The notes: generated from the letters alone by a model not told the origin. A DNA stretch of 64,000 nt from Xanthobacteraceae bacterium (GCA_028290465.1 JAQGJU010000146.1:21545-85544); one strand, 5' to 3'. Positions 35,983 to 45,188 are shown, numbered from the stretch's first letter. Program-made: numbers and translations.

Positions 35983-36795
35983 ATGCACAAGCGCGCCTCG
36001 CTGTTCTGTCTCGCGTCGCTCGGCTTCGGGCTCGCTTTCCTGTATCTGCCGATGGTCATCCTGGTGATCTATTCGTTCAACGCCTCGCGTCTGGTCACGG
36101 TGTGGGGCGGCTGGTCGACGCGCTGGTATGCCGAACTGCTGCGCGACGAAGCGATGCTGGATGCGGCCTGGACCAGTCTCCGCGTCGCATTGCTGTCGGC
36201 CGGCGCCGCGACGGTACTCGGCACGCTCGCCGCGCTGGCCTTGACCCGGATCGGCCGGTTTCGTGGCCGGCTGCCGTTTTCGGCGATGGTCTATGCGCCG
36301 CTGGTAATGCCCGAAGTGATCACCGGCCTGTCGCTGCTGCTGCTGTTCGTCGCCGCCGACATCGATCGCGGCTTCTGGACCCTGTCGGTCGCCCATACCA
36401 CCTTGACCATGTGTTTCGTCACCATCATCGTGCAGGCCAGCCTGATCGGGTTTGACGGCTCGCTGGAAGAGGCTGCGATGGATCTCGGCTGCCCGCCGCT
36501 GCGCACGTTTCTGACGGTGACGCTGCCGCTGATCGCGCCGGCGCTGGCCTCCGGCTTCATGCTGGCCTTCGCGTTGTCGCTGGACGATCTGGTGATTGCG
36601 TCGTTCACCTCCGGCCCCGGCGCCACGACCCTGCCGATCCAGATCTATTCGCAGGTCCGGCTCGGTGTGAAGCCCGAGATCAATGCCATCTGTACGATTA
36701 TGATCGCGGTGGTTGCGGCGGCCGTGATCGCAGCTTCGCTGATCGCCAAATGGCGGGATCTGCGCAGCGCCGGAACAGGCCTGCCGGCGGCTTAA
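35983..36795 (+). CDS. potI: Polyamine-type ABC transporter permease, second subunit
   Basis: This is a 270-residue inner-membrane protein with six TM helices and the EAA loop LEEAAMDLGCPPLRTFLTVTLP. The N-terminus FLYLPMVILVIYSFNASR is typical of PotI. It starts 4 nt after potH. The operon ends here without a binding-protein gene, so the periplasmic partner must be encoded elsewhere. Confidence 0.9.
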   Translation: MHKRASLFCLASLGFGLAFLYLPMVILVIYSFNASRLVTVWGGWSTRWYAELLRDEAMLDAAWTSLRVALLSAGAATVLGTLAALALTRIGRFRGRLPFSAMVYAPLVMPEVITGLSLLLLFVAADIDRGFWTLSVAHTTLTMCFVTIIVQASLIGFDGSLEEAAMDLGCPPLRTFLTVTLPLIAPALASGFMLAFALSLDDLVIASFTSGPGATTLPIQIYSQVRLGVKPEINAICTIMIAVVAAAVIAASLIAKWRDLRSAGTGLPAA

Positions 36796-36843
36796 CAGGC
36801 TAACGACTTGTCGCCAGCGCCACTTAGCGGTATTTGCATCCTC

Positions 36844-37464
36844 ATGCTAGACCATCTGAAAGCCAACAATCGCGCCTGGGCCGAGCGGAAGATCGCCGCC
36901 GATGCCGGTTTTTTTCACCGTCTCGAAAGCCAGCAGGCGCCTGAATATCTGTGGATCGGCTGCTCCGACAGCCGGGTGCCGGCCAACGAGATCGTCGATC
37001 TCGATCCGGGCGAACTGTTCGTGCACCGCAATGTCGCCAATTTGGCGCCGCCGCAGGACGCCAATTATCTCTCGGTGCTGCAGTTCGCGGTCGACGTCAT
37101 CAAGGTGAAGCACATCATGGTGGTCGGGCATTACGGCTGCGGCGGCGTCAGCGCGGCGGTGGACGGCAAGCGCCGGGGACTGGTGGATCACTGGCTGCAT
37201 CCGATCCGCGAGATCGCCCACGAGCATCACCACGAACTGGAAGCCATTCCGGATGTGCGGGTCCGCCTCGACCGGCTGTGCGAACTCAATGTGATGCGGC
37301 AGGTCCGCAACGTCAGCCATGACGTGTTCGTGCAGGATGCCTGGGCACGGGGCCAGGAAATTCATGTTCACGGCTGGGTCTATTCGATCGCCAACGGTCT
37401 AGTGACCGACCTGAACGTCACGGTCAGCGGACCTGACGAGGCGTCGTATTCGTTGCCGCGTTAA
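36844..37464 (+). CDS. Beta-class carbonic anhydrase
   Basis: This is a 206-residue protein from ATG 36844; a TTG at 36808 would add 12 residues, and no good ribosome site marks either. The zinc ligands are Cys40, His96 and Cys99 in WIGCSDSRVP and VVGHYGCGG; Asp42-Arg44 form the catalytic dyad. It interconverts CO2 and bicarbonate in the cytoplasm. It is 48 bp after potI but functionally unrelated. Its 3' end overlaps, tail to tail, the end of a decayed reductase gene on the other strand. Confidence 0.94.
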   Translation: MLDHLKANNRAWAERKIAADAGFFHRLESQQAPEYLWIGCSDSRVPANEIVDLDPGELFVHRNVANLAPPQDANYLSVLQFAVDVIKVKHIMVVGHYGCGGVSAAVDGKRRGLVDHWLHPIREIAHEHHHELEAIPDVRVRLDRLCELNVMRQVRNVSHDVFVQDAWARGQEIHVHGWVYSIANGLVTDLNVTVSGPDEASYSLPR

Positions 37465-37882
37465 ATCGTTGGCGCGTTAGCCTGTCGGCCCCGAAGCGTT
37501 CGGTCTTGACCAGGTTCGGCGCGTGGCCGAGCTCCAGCAGGGTGCGCGATACCGTTTCGACCAGCGGCGTCGGCCCGCAGATAAAAATACGCGGCGGCGT
37601 ATCGGCCGCCAGCCGAATGCCCGCCAGCATGTCGCGATCGATCCGGCGCGCGTAGCCGTGCCATTCCGGCGGTTGCCGGGGCGTCAGCGTGTGCGTGACC
37701 GTGAGGCCATCGTTGCGTGCCACAAGCCCGTTTAACTCCTCGCGATAGATCACATCATCGAAGCTGCGCGACGAATACAACAGATGCGTTACAAGCGTAC
37801 CGGCTGTGAGGGCGCGATGCCGCAGCATCGCCATCAACGGCACGATGCCGGAGCCGCCGGCGATCAGGAATAGCGGGCCGCC
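37424..37882 (-). pseudogene. Remnant of a ferredoxin reductase-type NAD(P)H oxidoreductase
   Basis: The reading frame encodes PLFLIAGGSGIVPLMAMLRH, then VTHLLYSSRSFDDVIYREEL and RIFICGPTPLVETVSRTLLE. These are the NAD-binding half of FNR/vanillate-demethylase-type reductases. The FAD-binding half is absent: upstream of about 37882 the frame loses similarity and hits a stop at 37931, with no start codon. The normal ending near KTERFG also runs on into the carbonic anhydrase gene. It is therefore a truncated remnant, broken at the boundary with the next region. Confidence 0.8.
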
Positions 37883-38182
37883 GAGAGCGTTTTCAATTGC
37901 TGAACGCGCTCTCGAGTGGGATCGGCCTTCTCAAAACGATCCGCACAGGCACCGATCTGGCGCGCTCCTCGCATTAATTAATGGTGTTGGGTTCGGTACG
38001 CGCTTGTACGCATATCTGTTGCCGTGCATTGAGCGTCAATCTACGTCGATCCATCCAGGGTTCTTAAGTTTAGCGTGCCCGACCGGTGCCGAGCGCTGCT
38101 TAGCAGGCTGGGCCGGCAACAAACGCGGCTTTCGACGTGGTGCTCGCCATCGCGCAGTCAATAACGAAAGGACGGACTACGG
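37883..38182. other. Gene-free junction region before the fourth hybrid kinase
   Basis: No gene is supported in these 300 bp. At the boundary with the reductase remnant is a dyad, GAGAGCG (37884-37890) and CGCTCTC (37907-37913). The stretch is less GC-rich than its surroundings (for example around 37975-38070). It looks like the edge of a DNA block that replaced the 5' part of the reductase gene. A ribosome site AAAGGACGG precedes the kinase start. Confidence 0.45.
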
Positions 38183-40063
38183 ATGGGTGCGCCGCTACTC
38201 AAATCTCTTACGAGTCATTCGTTCCGCATTCTTCTCGTGGAGAACAATGCGGAGAATGCCGACCTCGCGCGCCAGCGGCTCTCCGAGGTTGCGGATTATT
38301 CCATCGAAGTGCTTCAAGTCACGCGTTTGAGCGACGCCATCACCACGCTGGATAAGATGACCGTCGATGCCGCCATCGTGGGACTCGACCTGCCGGATTC
38401 GAGTGGGATCGACACGCTGCGACGCTTACGCGATCTCCGGCCGGACATTGCCGTCGTGGTAATTGCCGGCGATGCGACCGAAGATCTATGCAACATGGCG
38501 TTGCGTGAGGGCGCGCTGGACTTCTTGAACAAGAGCGAATTGGGCTCGCGCCTCGTCACCCGCACCATCGTTCACGCCTTGGAGCGCCTCAAGGCACAAA
38601 AACGCCAGAGCCAGATCGAAGCCCTGCTTTCGGTCAATCCCGAAGCGGTCGTCGTGATTGATCAGGACGGCATGGTCAAACTCGCCAATGACGCGGCCCT
38701 CAAGCTGTTCGGCAAGGATCATGCGGAGCTGTTGGACAAGGACTTCGGTTTGCCTGTGATGGTTGGGAAGGTGTCGGAGGTGCAGTTCTTGTGCTGTGGC
38801 GTGTCGCACACCGCCGTGATGCGCGTTGTCGATTGCGAGTGGGAAGGGAAACCCGCATTTCTCGCTTCGATCCGCGACACCACCGAGGAAAGGCAACTCG
38901 CCGAGCAACTGCGCAAGGCGCAAAAGATGGAGGCAATCGGTTTGCTCGCCGGCGGCATTGCGCATGATTTCAACAATCTTCTGCTGGTCATGGTGATTTA
39001 CGCGGAGATTGTTTTTAACGGCCTCGACCCGGGCGACCGACGCCGCGCCGATGTGCAGGAGATCCTCGATGCCGTCGAGCGCGCCCAGGCTTTGACCGAG
39101 CAGCTTCTGGCGTTTGCCCGGCATCAGCCGATCGAGCCCCGCATCGTCGACTTGAACGAGGTCGTCAACGGGGTTCACAATCTGCTGCGGCGAACCCTGC
39201 CGGCAAACATCGACATCCAGGCGGTGAACCAGCAAGGCCTCTGGCCGGTGACCGTCGATCCACGCCGCGCCGAACAGGTCCTGATGAATCTCGCCGTCAA
39301 TGCCCGGGACGCCATGCCGTCCGGCGGCAAGTTCACGGTTGTCGTCGAGAACACCGCCCTGGCCGAACCGACCGCGCAATTGCCGGTCGGGGACTATGTC
39401 TCGATTCGCGTGAGCGACGATGGAGCGGGCATTCTGCCAGAGGACATCAGCCGGATCTTCGATCCGTTCTATACGACGAAGGATGTCGGCAAGGGCACCG
39501 GCCTCGGTCTTGCGACGTGCTATGGCATCATCCGCCAGTCGAACGGCGACATTACAGTGCAAAGCGAGGCCGGGATCGGCACCACGTTTACGATCATGCT
39601 GCCGCGCACACGAGAGACGGTGGCCGTGGTGATGAAATCAACGGTTCTTACTGGCCCGCGCGTCAGAGGGACCGAGACCATTGTCGTGGTCGAGGACGAG
39701 CCCGCGGTGCTGCGCTCGACATCGCGGATTTTGCGCGACGCCGGATACACGGTCGTCGAAGCCGTCAACGGCGTTGACGCACGCGAGGTCATTGCTCGGC
39801 AGACGAAAGTCGATCTGGTCCTCACCGACGTCATCATGCCGAAAATGGGCGGCACGCAGCTTGCTGAACACCTTGTGGTGGATTTCCCGCAGCTGAAAAT
39901 TCTGTTCATGACCGGCTACGCCAATGACCCGTCCCTCACCGCGAGCACGGAACGGCATGTCCTGTTCAAGCCGTTTCAGTCCTTGGATCTCCTGGGAAAA
40001 ATCCGGGAGGTGCTAAGCACGGCGGAAGTCGCGGTTAAGCCCATTGAGGCGCTCAGCGCATAG
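38183..40063 (+). CDS. Soluble hybrid kinase with receivers at both ends (REC-PAS-HisKA-HATPase-REC)
   Basis: This is a 626-residue protein with no TM segment. The N-terminal receiver (15-130) has an atypical acidic pocket, ENN instead of two acids, and Asp69 in VGLDLPDSSG. A small PAS domain (140-235) follows, then a DHp with His261 (GGIAHDFNN), an ATPase domain ([13 protein letters not shown]) and a C-terminal receiver with Asp549 in LTDVIMPKMGG. The N-terminal receiver suggests that it takes phosphate or a signal from another kinase. Codon use looks less GC-biased than its neighbours, and it adjoins a truncated gene, so it may have been acquired. Confidence 0.9.
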   Translation: MGAPLLKSLTSHSFRILLVENNAENADLARQRLSEVADYSIEVLQVTRLSDAITTLDKMTVDAAIVGLDLPDSSGIDTLRRLRDLRPDIAVVVIAGDATEDLCNMALREGALDFLNKSELGSRLVTRTIVHALERLKAQKRQSQIEALLSVNPEAVVVIDQDGMVKLANDAALKLFGKDHAELLDKDFGLPVMVGKVSEVQFLCCGVSHTAVMRVVDCEWEGKPAFLASIRDTTEERQLAEQLRKAQKMEAIGLLAGGIAHDFNNLLLVMVIYAEIVFNGLDPGDRRRADVQEILDAVERAQALTEQLLAFARHQPIEPRIVDLNEVVNGVHNLLRRTLPANIDIQAVNQQGLWPVTVDPRRAEQVLMNLAVNARDAMPSGGKFTVVVENTALAEPTAQLPVGDYVSIRVSDDGAGILPEDISRIFDPFYTTKDVGKGTGLGLATCYGIIRQSNGDITVQSEAGIGTTFTIMLPRTRETVAVVMKSTVLTGPRVRGTETIVVVEDEPAVLRSTSRILRDAGYTVVEAVNGVDAREVIARQTKVDLVLTDVIMPKMGGTQLAEHLVVDFPQLKILFMTGYANDPSLTASTERHVLFKPFQSLDLLGKIREVLSTAEVAVKPIEALSA

Positions 40064-40215
40064 CGCCGAATGGCGAAGTGCATTTCGCCGGCTATCAATA
40101 ACATGACGAAGCGTTGAGCACCGATCGGTTCGAGGCTATGGTAAGGTGCTTGTCCGCTCAGGTCCGACGCAAGATCGTGTGTAGCGGCTGTCTCCACCGC
40201 TAGCTGCGAGGCCGC

Positions 40216-41949
40216 ATGCCGCCTGACGCTCCACTCGGTACGTCCGCCTCGCCGTCCAATCCCGGCACCGCTGCGCCGTCGGCGGTGCATCCGCGCCACG
40301 AGCAGATGTTTCCGACATTGACCTTGGCCGAGATCGAGCGGCTGCGCCGGTTCGGCGAAGTCCGCCGCTATGCCGACGGCGACTATCTGTACAAAGCCGG
40401 GCAGCCGGCGCCGAACGCGTTCATCGTGATCGCAGGCTGTGTGGGGATCACGCAGCGCGATGGTCTTGGCCATGTGACACCGGTAGTCGAGCAGGGGCCG
40501 GGGCAGTTTCTCGGCGAGGTCGGCCAACTGTCCAATCAGCCGGCACTGGTCGATGGCCGCGCCGAGGGCGACGTCGAGGCGCTGCTGATCTCGCCGGAGC
40601 GGCTGCGCACGCTGCTGGTCGCCGAGGCGGTGCTCGGCGAACGCATCATGCGCGCGCTGATCCTACGCCGCGTCGGCCTGATCGATTCCGGACATAGCGG
40701 CGCCGTGCTGGTCGGTCCGCAGAATTCCAGCGGCATGGTGCGGTTGCGCAATTTTCTGTCCCGCAACGGCCAGCCGCATCATGTGCTCGATCCGGCCGAG
40801 GATCCGGAAGCCGGGCAGTTACTGCAGCGCTGCACGGTCAAGCCGGACGATTTGCCGCTGGTGATCTGCCCGAACGGCACGGTGCTGAGGAATCCGACCG
40901 AGGCCGAATTGGCGCGCGCGGTCGGCATGGTCGGCGGCCGTGCCGGCAAGGAGATTTACGACGTCGCTGTGGTCGGGGCCGGACCGGCCGGGCTGTCGAC
41001 GGCGGTCTATGCGGCTTCCGAGGGCCTGTCCGTGGTCGTGCTCGATCAGCGCGCCTTCGGCGGTCAGGCCGGCGCCAGCGCGCGCATCGAGAATTATTTC
41101 GGCTTTCCGACCGGCATCACCGGACAGGCGCTGACCGGCCGGGCCTATCTGCAGGCGCAAAAATTCGGTGCTGAGATGCTGATCCCGGCCGAGGTGCGCA
41201 CGCTGGATTGTTCGGGGCGCGACGGCCATTTCGCGCTCGATCTGACCGACGGCGAACGGGTGCGGGCGCGCTCGATCGTCATCGCCAGCGGTGCGCGCTA
41301 CCGCCGGCCCGGGATCGAACGCCTGTCGGATTTCGAGGGCAAGGGCGTGTGGTACTGGGCCTCGCCGATCGAAGCCCGCATGGTCGCAGGCGAAGAGGTC
41401 ATTCTGGTCGGCGGCGGCAATTCGGCCGGACAGGCCGCGGTGTTTCTGTCCGATCATGCGTCCAAGATACGCATGATGGTGCGGGGCCCTGATCTCGCCG
41501 CCAGCATGTCGCGCTATCTGATCGATCGTATTGCGGCGACCGCCAATATTGAACTGATGACGCAGACCGAGATCGTCGAACTGCACGGCGACGCCGAATT
41601 GGAACGCGTGTCTTGGCGTCGCCGCGATAGCGGCGAAGCCGCGACCGCCGCGATCCGCAATGTGTTCCTGTTCGCGGGCGCCGATCCGGCGACCGGCTGG
41701 CTGGACGGTTGTGGTGTGGCGGTCGACAAACATGGTTTCGTCATCACCGGGGCCGGGCAGGCGCATGAATCCGGCCGGCCGGTTGGCCTGCTGGAATCCA
41801 GTGTGCCGGGCGTATTCGCGGTCGGCGACGTGCGGTCCGGATCGGTGAAGCGCGTCGGCGGCGCCATCGGCGAGGGCGCGCAGGTCGTCGCGACACTGCA
41901 CGGATTTCTCACCGATCCGTTGAAGCAGACGGTCGCGCCGGGGGCTTAA
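40216..41949 (+). CDS. Fusion of cNMP-binding-like domain and thioredoxin-reductase-like flavoprotein without CxxC
   Basis: This is a 577-residue protein. Residues 30-150 resemble a cyclic-nucleotide-binding domain, but the phosphate-binding Arg is not evident (QPALVDGRAEGD). Residues 160-240 look like a degenerate thioredoxin/glutaredoxin fold (SGAVLVGPQNSSGMVRLRNF). Residues 248-577 are a TrxR-type FAD/NADPH module with VVGAGPAGLS (253-262) and VGGGNSAGQA. Where TrxR has CxxC this protein has GVWYWASPIEA (377-387). It therefore cannot work as a classical thioredoxin reductase. The next gene, 29 bp on, encodes a UBP-type zinc finger. Together they may form a redox or sensing unit of unknown function. 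Confidence 0.88.
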   Translation: MPPDAPLGTSASPSNPGTAAPSAVHPRHEQMFPTLTLAEIERLRRFGEVRRYADGDYLYKAGQPAPNAFIVIAGCVGITQRDGLGHVTPVVEQGPGQFLGEVGQLSNQPALVDGRAEGDVEALLISPERLRTLLVAEAVLGERIMRALILRRVGLIDSGHSGAVLVGPQNSSGMVRLRNFLSRNGQPHHVLDPAEDPEAGQLLQRCTVKPDDLPLVICPNGTVLRNPTEAELARAVGMVGGRAGKEIYDVAVVGAGPAGLSTAVYAASEGLSVVVLDQRAFGGQAGASARIENYFGFPTGITGQALTGRAYLQAQKFGAEMLIPAEVRTLDCSGRDGHFALDLTDGERVRARSIVIASGARYRRPGIERLSDFEGKGVWYWASPIEARMVAGEEVILVGGGNSAGQAAVFLSDHASKIRMMVRGPDLAASMSRYLIDRIAATANIELMTQTEIVELHGDAELERVSWRRRDSGEAATAAIRNVFLFAGADPATGWLDGCGVAVDKHGFVITGAGQAHESGRPVGLLESSVPGVFAVGDVRSGSVKRVGGAIGEGAQVVATLHGFLTDPLKQTVAPGA

Positions 41950-41978
41950 CCTAAACGCTCGCATCAGGGAGTCACGCC

Positions 41979-42287
41979 ATGGCCGACGACTGCAGCCATC
42001 TCGACACCATCCGCGACGTAACGCCGAGTACGCGCGGCTGCGAGGAATGCCTGAAGATCGGTTCGCCCTGGCTGCATCTGCGGATATGCCGGACCTGCGG
42101 CCATGTCGGCTGCTGCGATCAGTCGCCGAACAAACACGCCACCAAGCATTTTCACGCGACCCGGCATCCGATCATCGAGGGATACGATCCGCCGGAAGGC
42201 TGGGGCTGGTGCTATGTCGATGAGGCGTTCTTCGACCTGTCGGATCGCGCGACGCCGCAGCTCGGACCGATTCCGAAATTTTACTGA
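41979..42287 (+). CDS. UBP-type zinc finger protein
   Basis: This is a 102-residue protein made almost only of a ZnF-UBP domain. Ligand-like residues appear as CSHLD, CEECLKIG, CRTCGHVGCCD and NKHATKHFHATRHPII. In eukaryotes this domain binds the ubiquitin C-terminus; here there is no ubiquitin gene, so the partner is unknown. Its position right after the cNMP/TrxR-like fusion suggests the two act together, perhaps by recognising a protein C-terminus. That role is inference. Confidence 0.9.
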   Translation: MADDCSHLDTIRDVTPSTRGCEECLKIGSPWLHLRICRTCGHVGCCDQSPNKHATKHFHATRHPIIEGYDPPEGWGWCYVDEAFFDLSDRATPQLGPIPKFY

Positions 42288-42316
42288 CCCGGCATTTCAA
42301 ACAAACAGAACTCAAA

Positions 42317-42814
42317 TCAGAACGGCGCCTTCGGGCGTTCGTTCGGACACAGCGAGGCGACCAGTTCGAGCGCCTTCTGGGTCTGCTCGACATTGCCGGC
42401 GACCGGGATCTGCGTCGACTTGAAGCCGAAGCTGACGCGCGCTTTATCGGGCGTCAGATATTCGACGATCGTGTCGTCGCCCTCGATTTCCAGCCTGTAC
42501 AGCACATCGCGCCCGGAATAGCGCTTGCTGAACCAGGCGCCGTCCGTCTTGAAGCGCTTGAGATAGTACCGGACATATCGATTGTTGCGCCGATCCGGCA
42601 GTTCCACGATGCAGGCGGCGCGATCGGTGATTTCCGGCGCGGTGGGCGGATCGATCCGGCCGGTGAAGATGTAATTGACCGCCTGTTGCAACGCGGCGTC
42701 ATCCGCGATGGCCCGCTCCGGCAATGCCGTTGCGAACAGCGCGGCACCGCACACCGCGAGGCCCCATCCGATCCTGCGGCGCTTCGCCGGCCGATACGTC
42801 ATCACTGTCGCCAT
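42317..42814 (-). CDS. Hypothetical exported protein
   Basis: This is a 165-residue protein, taken from ATG 42814 (ATG 42802 and a TTG at 42844 are alternatives). It has a basic N-terminus, a hydrophobic helix (WGLAVCGAALFATALP) and a signal-peptidase-like site near AIADDA. The mature part is small and soluble, with paired Cys (ACIVEL and SLCPNE) that could form a disulfide in the periplasm. No family is recognised. It converges with the zinc finger gene. Confidence 0.75.
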   Translation of the reverse strand: MATVMTYRPAKRRRIGWGLAVCGAALFATALPERAIADDAALQQAVNYIFTGRIDPPTAPEITDRAACIVELPDRRNNRYVRYYLKRFKTDGAWFSKRYSGRDVLYRLEIEGDDTIVEYLTPDKARVSFGFKSTQIPVAGNVEQTQKALELVASLCPNERPKAPF

Positions 42815-42904
42815 TTCCAATCCCACACGAACATGCCCACGCAAACGCTGCCGACAGACTGTATCCTGAGGTTATCATAGGGATAAGGCGGCCGGGGACG
42901 GGTT

Positions 42905-43162
42905 CTATTCGTTGCTGCGCGGGCCGGGCGGGCGGAACAGATAGACCAGTAGCCATATCGGCACGATGACCAGCGCGCCAAGCAGCAGGTTCGGCAGCGC
43001 CCAGGCGAACAATTCGCGCACGGTCTCGGTCACGCGTTCGACCGACAGGCCGGATTCCTTCAGCAGCACATCGGCCGTGATGCCGAAATGCGCCAGAATG
43101 GTGCCGACGATCAGCGAGGCGACCGCGACCTTGACCAGCGTGCGGAGCAGGGAGTGCACCAT
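42905..43162 (-). CDS. Small membrane protein (DUF6460-like)
   Basis: This is an 85-residue protein with two hydrophobic helices (about 9-28 and 53-75) joined by an amphipathic segment LSVERVTETVRELFAW, and a charged tail RPPGPRSNE. It resembles small rhizobial inner-membrane proteins of the DUF6460 type; that match is from memory and tentative. Function unknown. Confidence 0.7.
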   Translation of the reverse strand: MVHSLLRTLVKVAVASLIVGTILAHFGITADVLLKESGLSVERVTETVRELFAWALPNLLLGALVIVPIWLLVYLFRPPGPRSNE

Positions 43163-43259
43163 GCGGGCTTTCGCTGACGGGGATTAAAACCCCGCTGATT
43201 CGTGACGCGCTATCAGGATAGTCGATGCGGCGCCCCGCGCCACGGCGGGATGTAAGACC

Positions 43260-45188
43260 TCAATCCGCGCCGGGGGGCGGCTCGGCGGCGGCCGGCGCGG
43301 CCGGCGGTCGCCCGCCGACCAGCCTGTCGATCGCCTTTTTCACCGCGTCGGTAGCGCGACGGTCGCGCATCGCGTCGAGCAGCGGCTGGGTGGCGCCGGA
43401 GCGGCGGATCAGTACCTGCGCGTCCGGCAGCAGCAGCGGGTCATCCCATGGCCCTTGCACCACGAAGGGCAGTTCAAACGCGGCGGCGCCGGGCTCGATC
43501 GCCACCAGGCTCGCGGTGCCCTTCAGGTCGAATTCGCGTTGCGGAATCGAAGCGGAACCGGTCAGCGCGAGGCGCACCGTCGGGCCTTCGATCTCCATGT
43601 CCTCGATATTGACGGTGCCCTGAACGATCTTCAGCACCATCGCCAGCCTGTCATAGGCGGTGCGGCCGGAACGGAAATCGCCGCCGCCTGACAGCGGGCG
43701 GGCTGCCAGCCTGCGCAAAAGTTGTTCGACATTGAGGCCGGCCACGGCGCCCTGGCGGCCGACCAGCGTGGCCTGGCCGTTCAGCGTGCGGGTCAGCGCC
43801 AGCACGGTGACGCCGGAGCCCTCGATGCTGAAGGCCAGATTGCCCTTGCCCTCGAGCCGGCGCACGCCGAACAGTTCGCCGAGGCAGGCCTCGAGATCGA
43901 CTTCGGTGAATTGAAGCTGCGAGCGGAACTCGGCGCCGCTTTGCGTATCGGCGAGCCCGACCGAGCCGGTGATCACGCCGCCGAACGCCTGCGACTCGCC
44001 GATGGTCACATTGAGCCGGCCGTCCCGCAGACTGGTTGCGACCGCCGTGCGTCCGAGGTTGATTTTGCCGACCTTGATCTTCGCGGCCGACAGCCGCAAA
44101 TCGAGGTCGGTGCCGAGCAGGCCGACGACTTCGATCGGCAGCCGGCTCCAGTCGCGCTGGTTGACGGCCTGAAGACGCACAGCCGATAAATAGGGAGACA
44201 GATCGAGCGCTTCGGCGGCCAGCGTGCCCTGGAGCAATTGCCGTCCGTCGGTCGAGAACGACAGCACGCCCTCGGCGCTGTTGCCGTCGAGTTCGATATT
44301 GACCCCGGACAGGCCGACATTGCCGCCGACCACATTGGTCTGCGCCTTCAGGGCAAAGCGGCCGAACCCGCCGCCGGGCAAGGTACGCCGTCCGGTCCAG
44401 CGCAACGCGTCGCGCAGCGAAGCGGCATCGGCGGCCAGCGTGCCCTCGATCTTCAGCGTCGGTTTGGCGCTCATGTGACCGTCGAACGCGACCTTCAGCG
44501 GCGCGCCGGCAAGGCGCAACTTCAGGCTGGCGCGGTCGCCGGTCAGGGCCGCCAGAAAATCGCCGAGGCTGAAGCTGGCATTCACCGCCTCGCCGCGCCA
44601 GTTGAAGCGGCCGGTGGCCGCGAAACTCTTGGAGATCGACGGCCAGGCCAGCGACAATTCGACGTCGTCGATCCGCTCGTCGAGATCGTGCTGGGCGTCG
44701 CGCAGCACGACGCTGCCGCCCGCGACGCGGATTTCGGCGAAGGACGACAGCCGGCCGGGATTGGGCTTGAGCGCCTGCGCCAGTGTCGCGATCAGCGGCG
44801 ACCAGTTCGAGCGCCCGTCGGCATCGAAGGTGACGGCGATGCGCGGCCGTTCCAGCGTCACGTCGGCGATTTCGATGCGGCCGGTGAGCAGCGGAAAGAA
44901 CCGCAGCCGTGCCGTCAGCAGGTCGGCGCTGAGCGCGGTCTGCCCGGTGCGGTTGTCGCCCAGCACCACATCGTCGAAGCTGACCGCCCCGGACGGGAAC
45001 AGCGACACCGACACGTTGCCGCGCAGCATCGGCTCCAGGCCGGTGACGGCGCGGATCTCGGCCTGCACGGCCTCGCGCACCCGGTCGGCCGGAATCAGCA
45101 CGACGGCCGCGACCAGAACGGCAAAACCGGCCGCGACCACGAGCGCAACCGCGAGCACAAGGCGCTTCAAACCGGTGGAAGCGGTCAC
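43260..45188 (-). CDS. AsmA family protein
   Basis: This is a 642-residue protein with one N-terminal TM anchor (LVLAVALVVAAGFAVLVAAV) and a large periplasmic region. Features of the family are LIPADRVREAVQAEIRAVTG, GAVSFDDVVLGD, ADLLTARLRFFPLLTG and the C-terminal LEGKGNLAFSIEGSG and LNGQATLVGRQGAV. AsmA-like proteins are bridge-type or membrane-bound factors linked to lipid transport and outer-membrane assembly. The C-terminal tail is Pro/Ala-rich. It is transcribed alone, divergent from the acetoacetyl-CoA synthetase gene. Confidence 0.92.
   Translation of the reverse strand: MTASTGLKRLVLAVALVVAAGFAVLVAAVVLIPADRVREAVQAEIRAVTGLEPMLRGNVSVSLFPSGAVSFDDVVLGDNRTGQTALSADLLTARLRFFPLLTGRIEIADVTLERPRIAVTFDADGRSNWSPLIATLAQALKPNPGRLSSFAEIRVAGGSVVLRDAQHDLDERIDDVELSLAWPSISKSFAATGRFNWRGEAVNASFSLGDFLAALTGDRASLKLRLAGAPLKVAFDGHMSAKPTLKIEGTLAADAASLRDALRWTGRRTLPGGGFGRFALKAQTNVVGGNVGLSGVNIELDGNSAEGVLSFSTDGRQLLQGTLAAEALDLSPYLSAVRLQAVNQRDWSRLPIEVVGLLGTDLDLRLSAAKIKVGKINLGRTAVATSLRDGRLNVTIGESQAFGGVITGSVGLADTQSGAEFRSQLQFTEVDLEACLGELFGVRRLEGKGNLAFSIEGSGVTVLALTRTLNGQATLVGRQGAVAGLNVEQLLRRLAARPLSGGGDFRSGRTAYDRLAMVLKIVQGTVNIEDMEIEGPTVRLALTGSASIPQREFDLKGTASLVAIEPGAAAFELPFVVQGPWDDPLLLPDAQVLIRRSGATQPLLDAMRDRRATDAVKKAIDRLVGGRPPAAPAAAEPPPGAD

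Noticed and set aside
43178..43194. Hairpin CGGGG-ATTAAAA-CCCCG as a terminator.
   Set aside because: The stem is only 5 bp with no T tract, and it lies upstream of the start of a minus-strand gene, with no plus-strand gene ending there.
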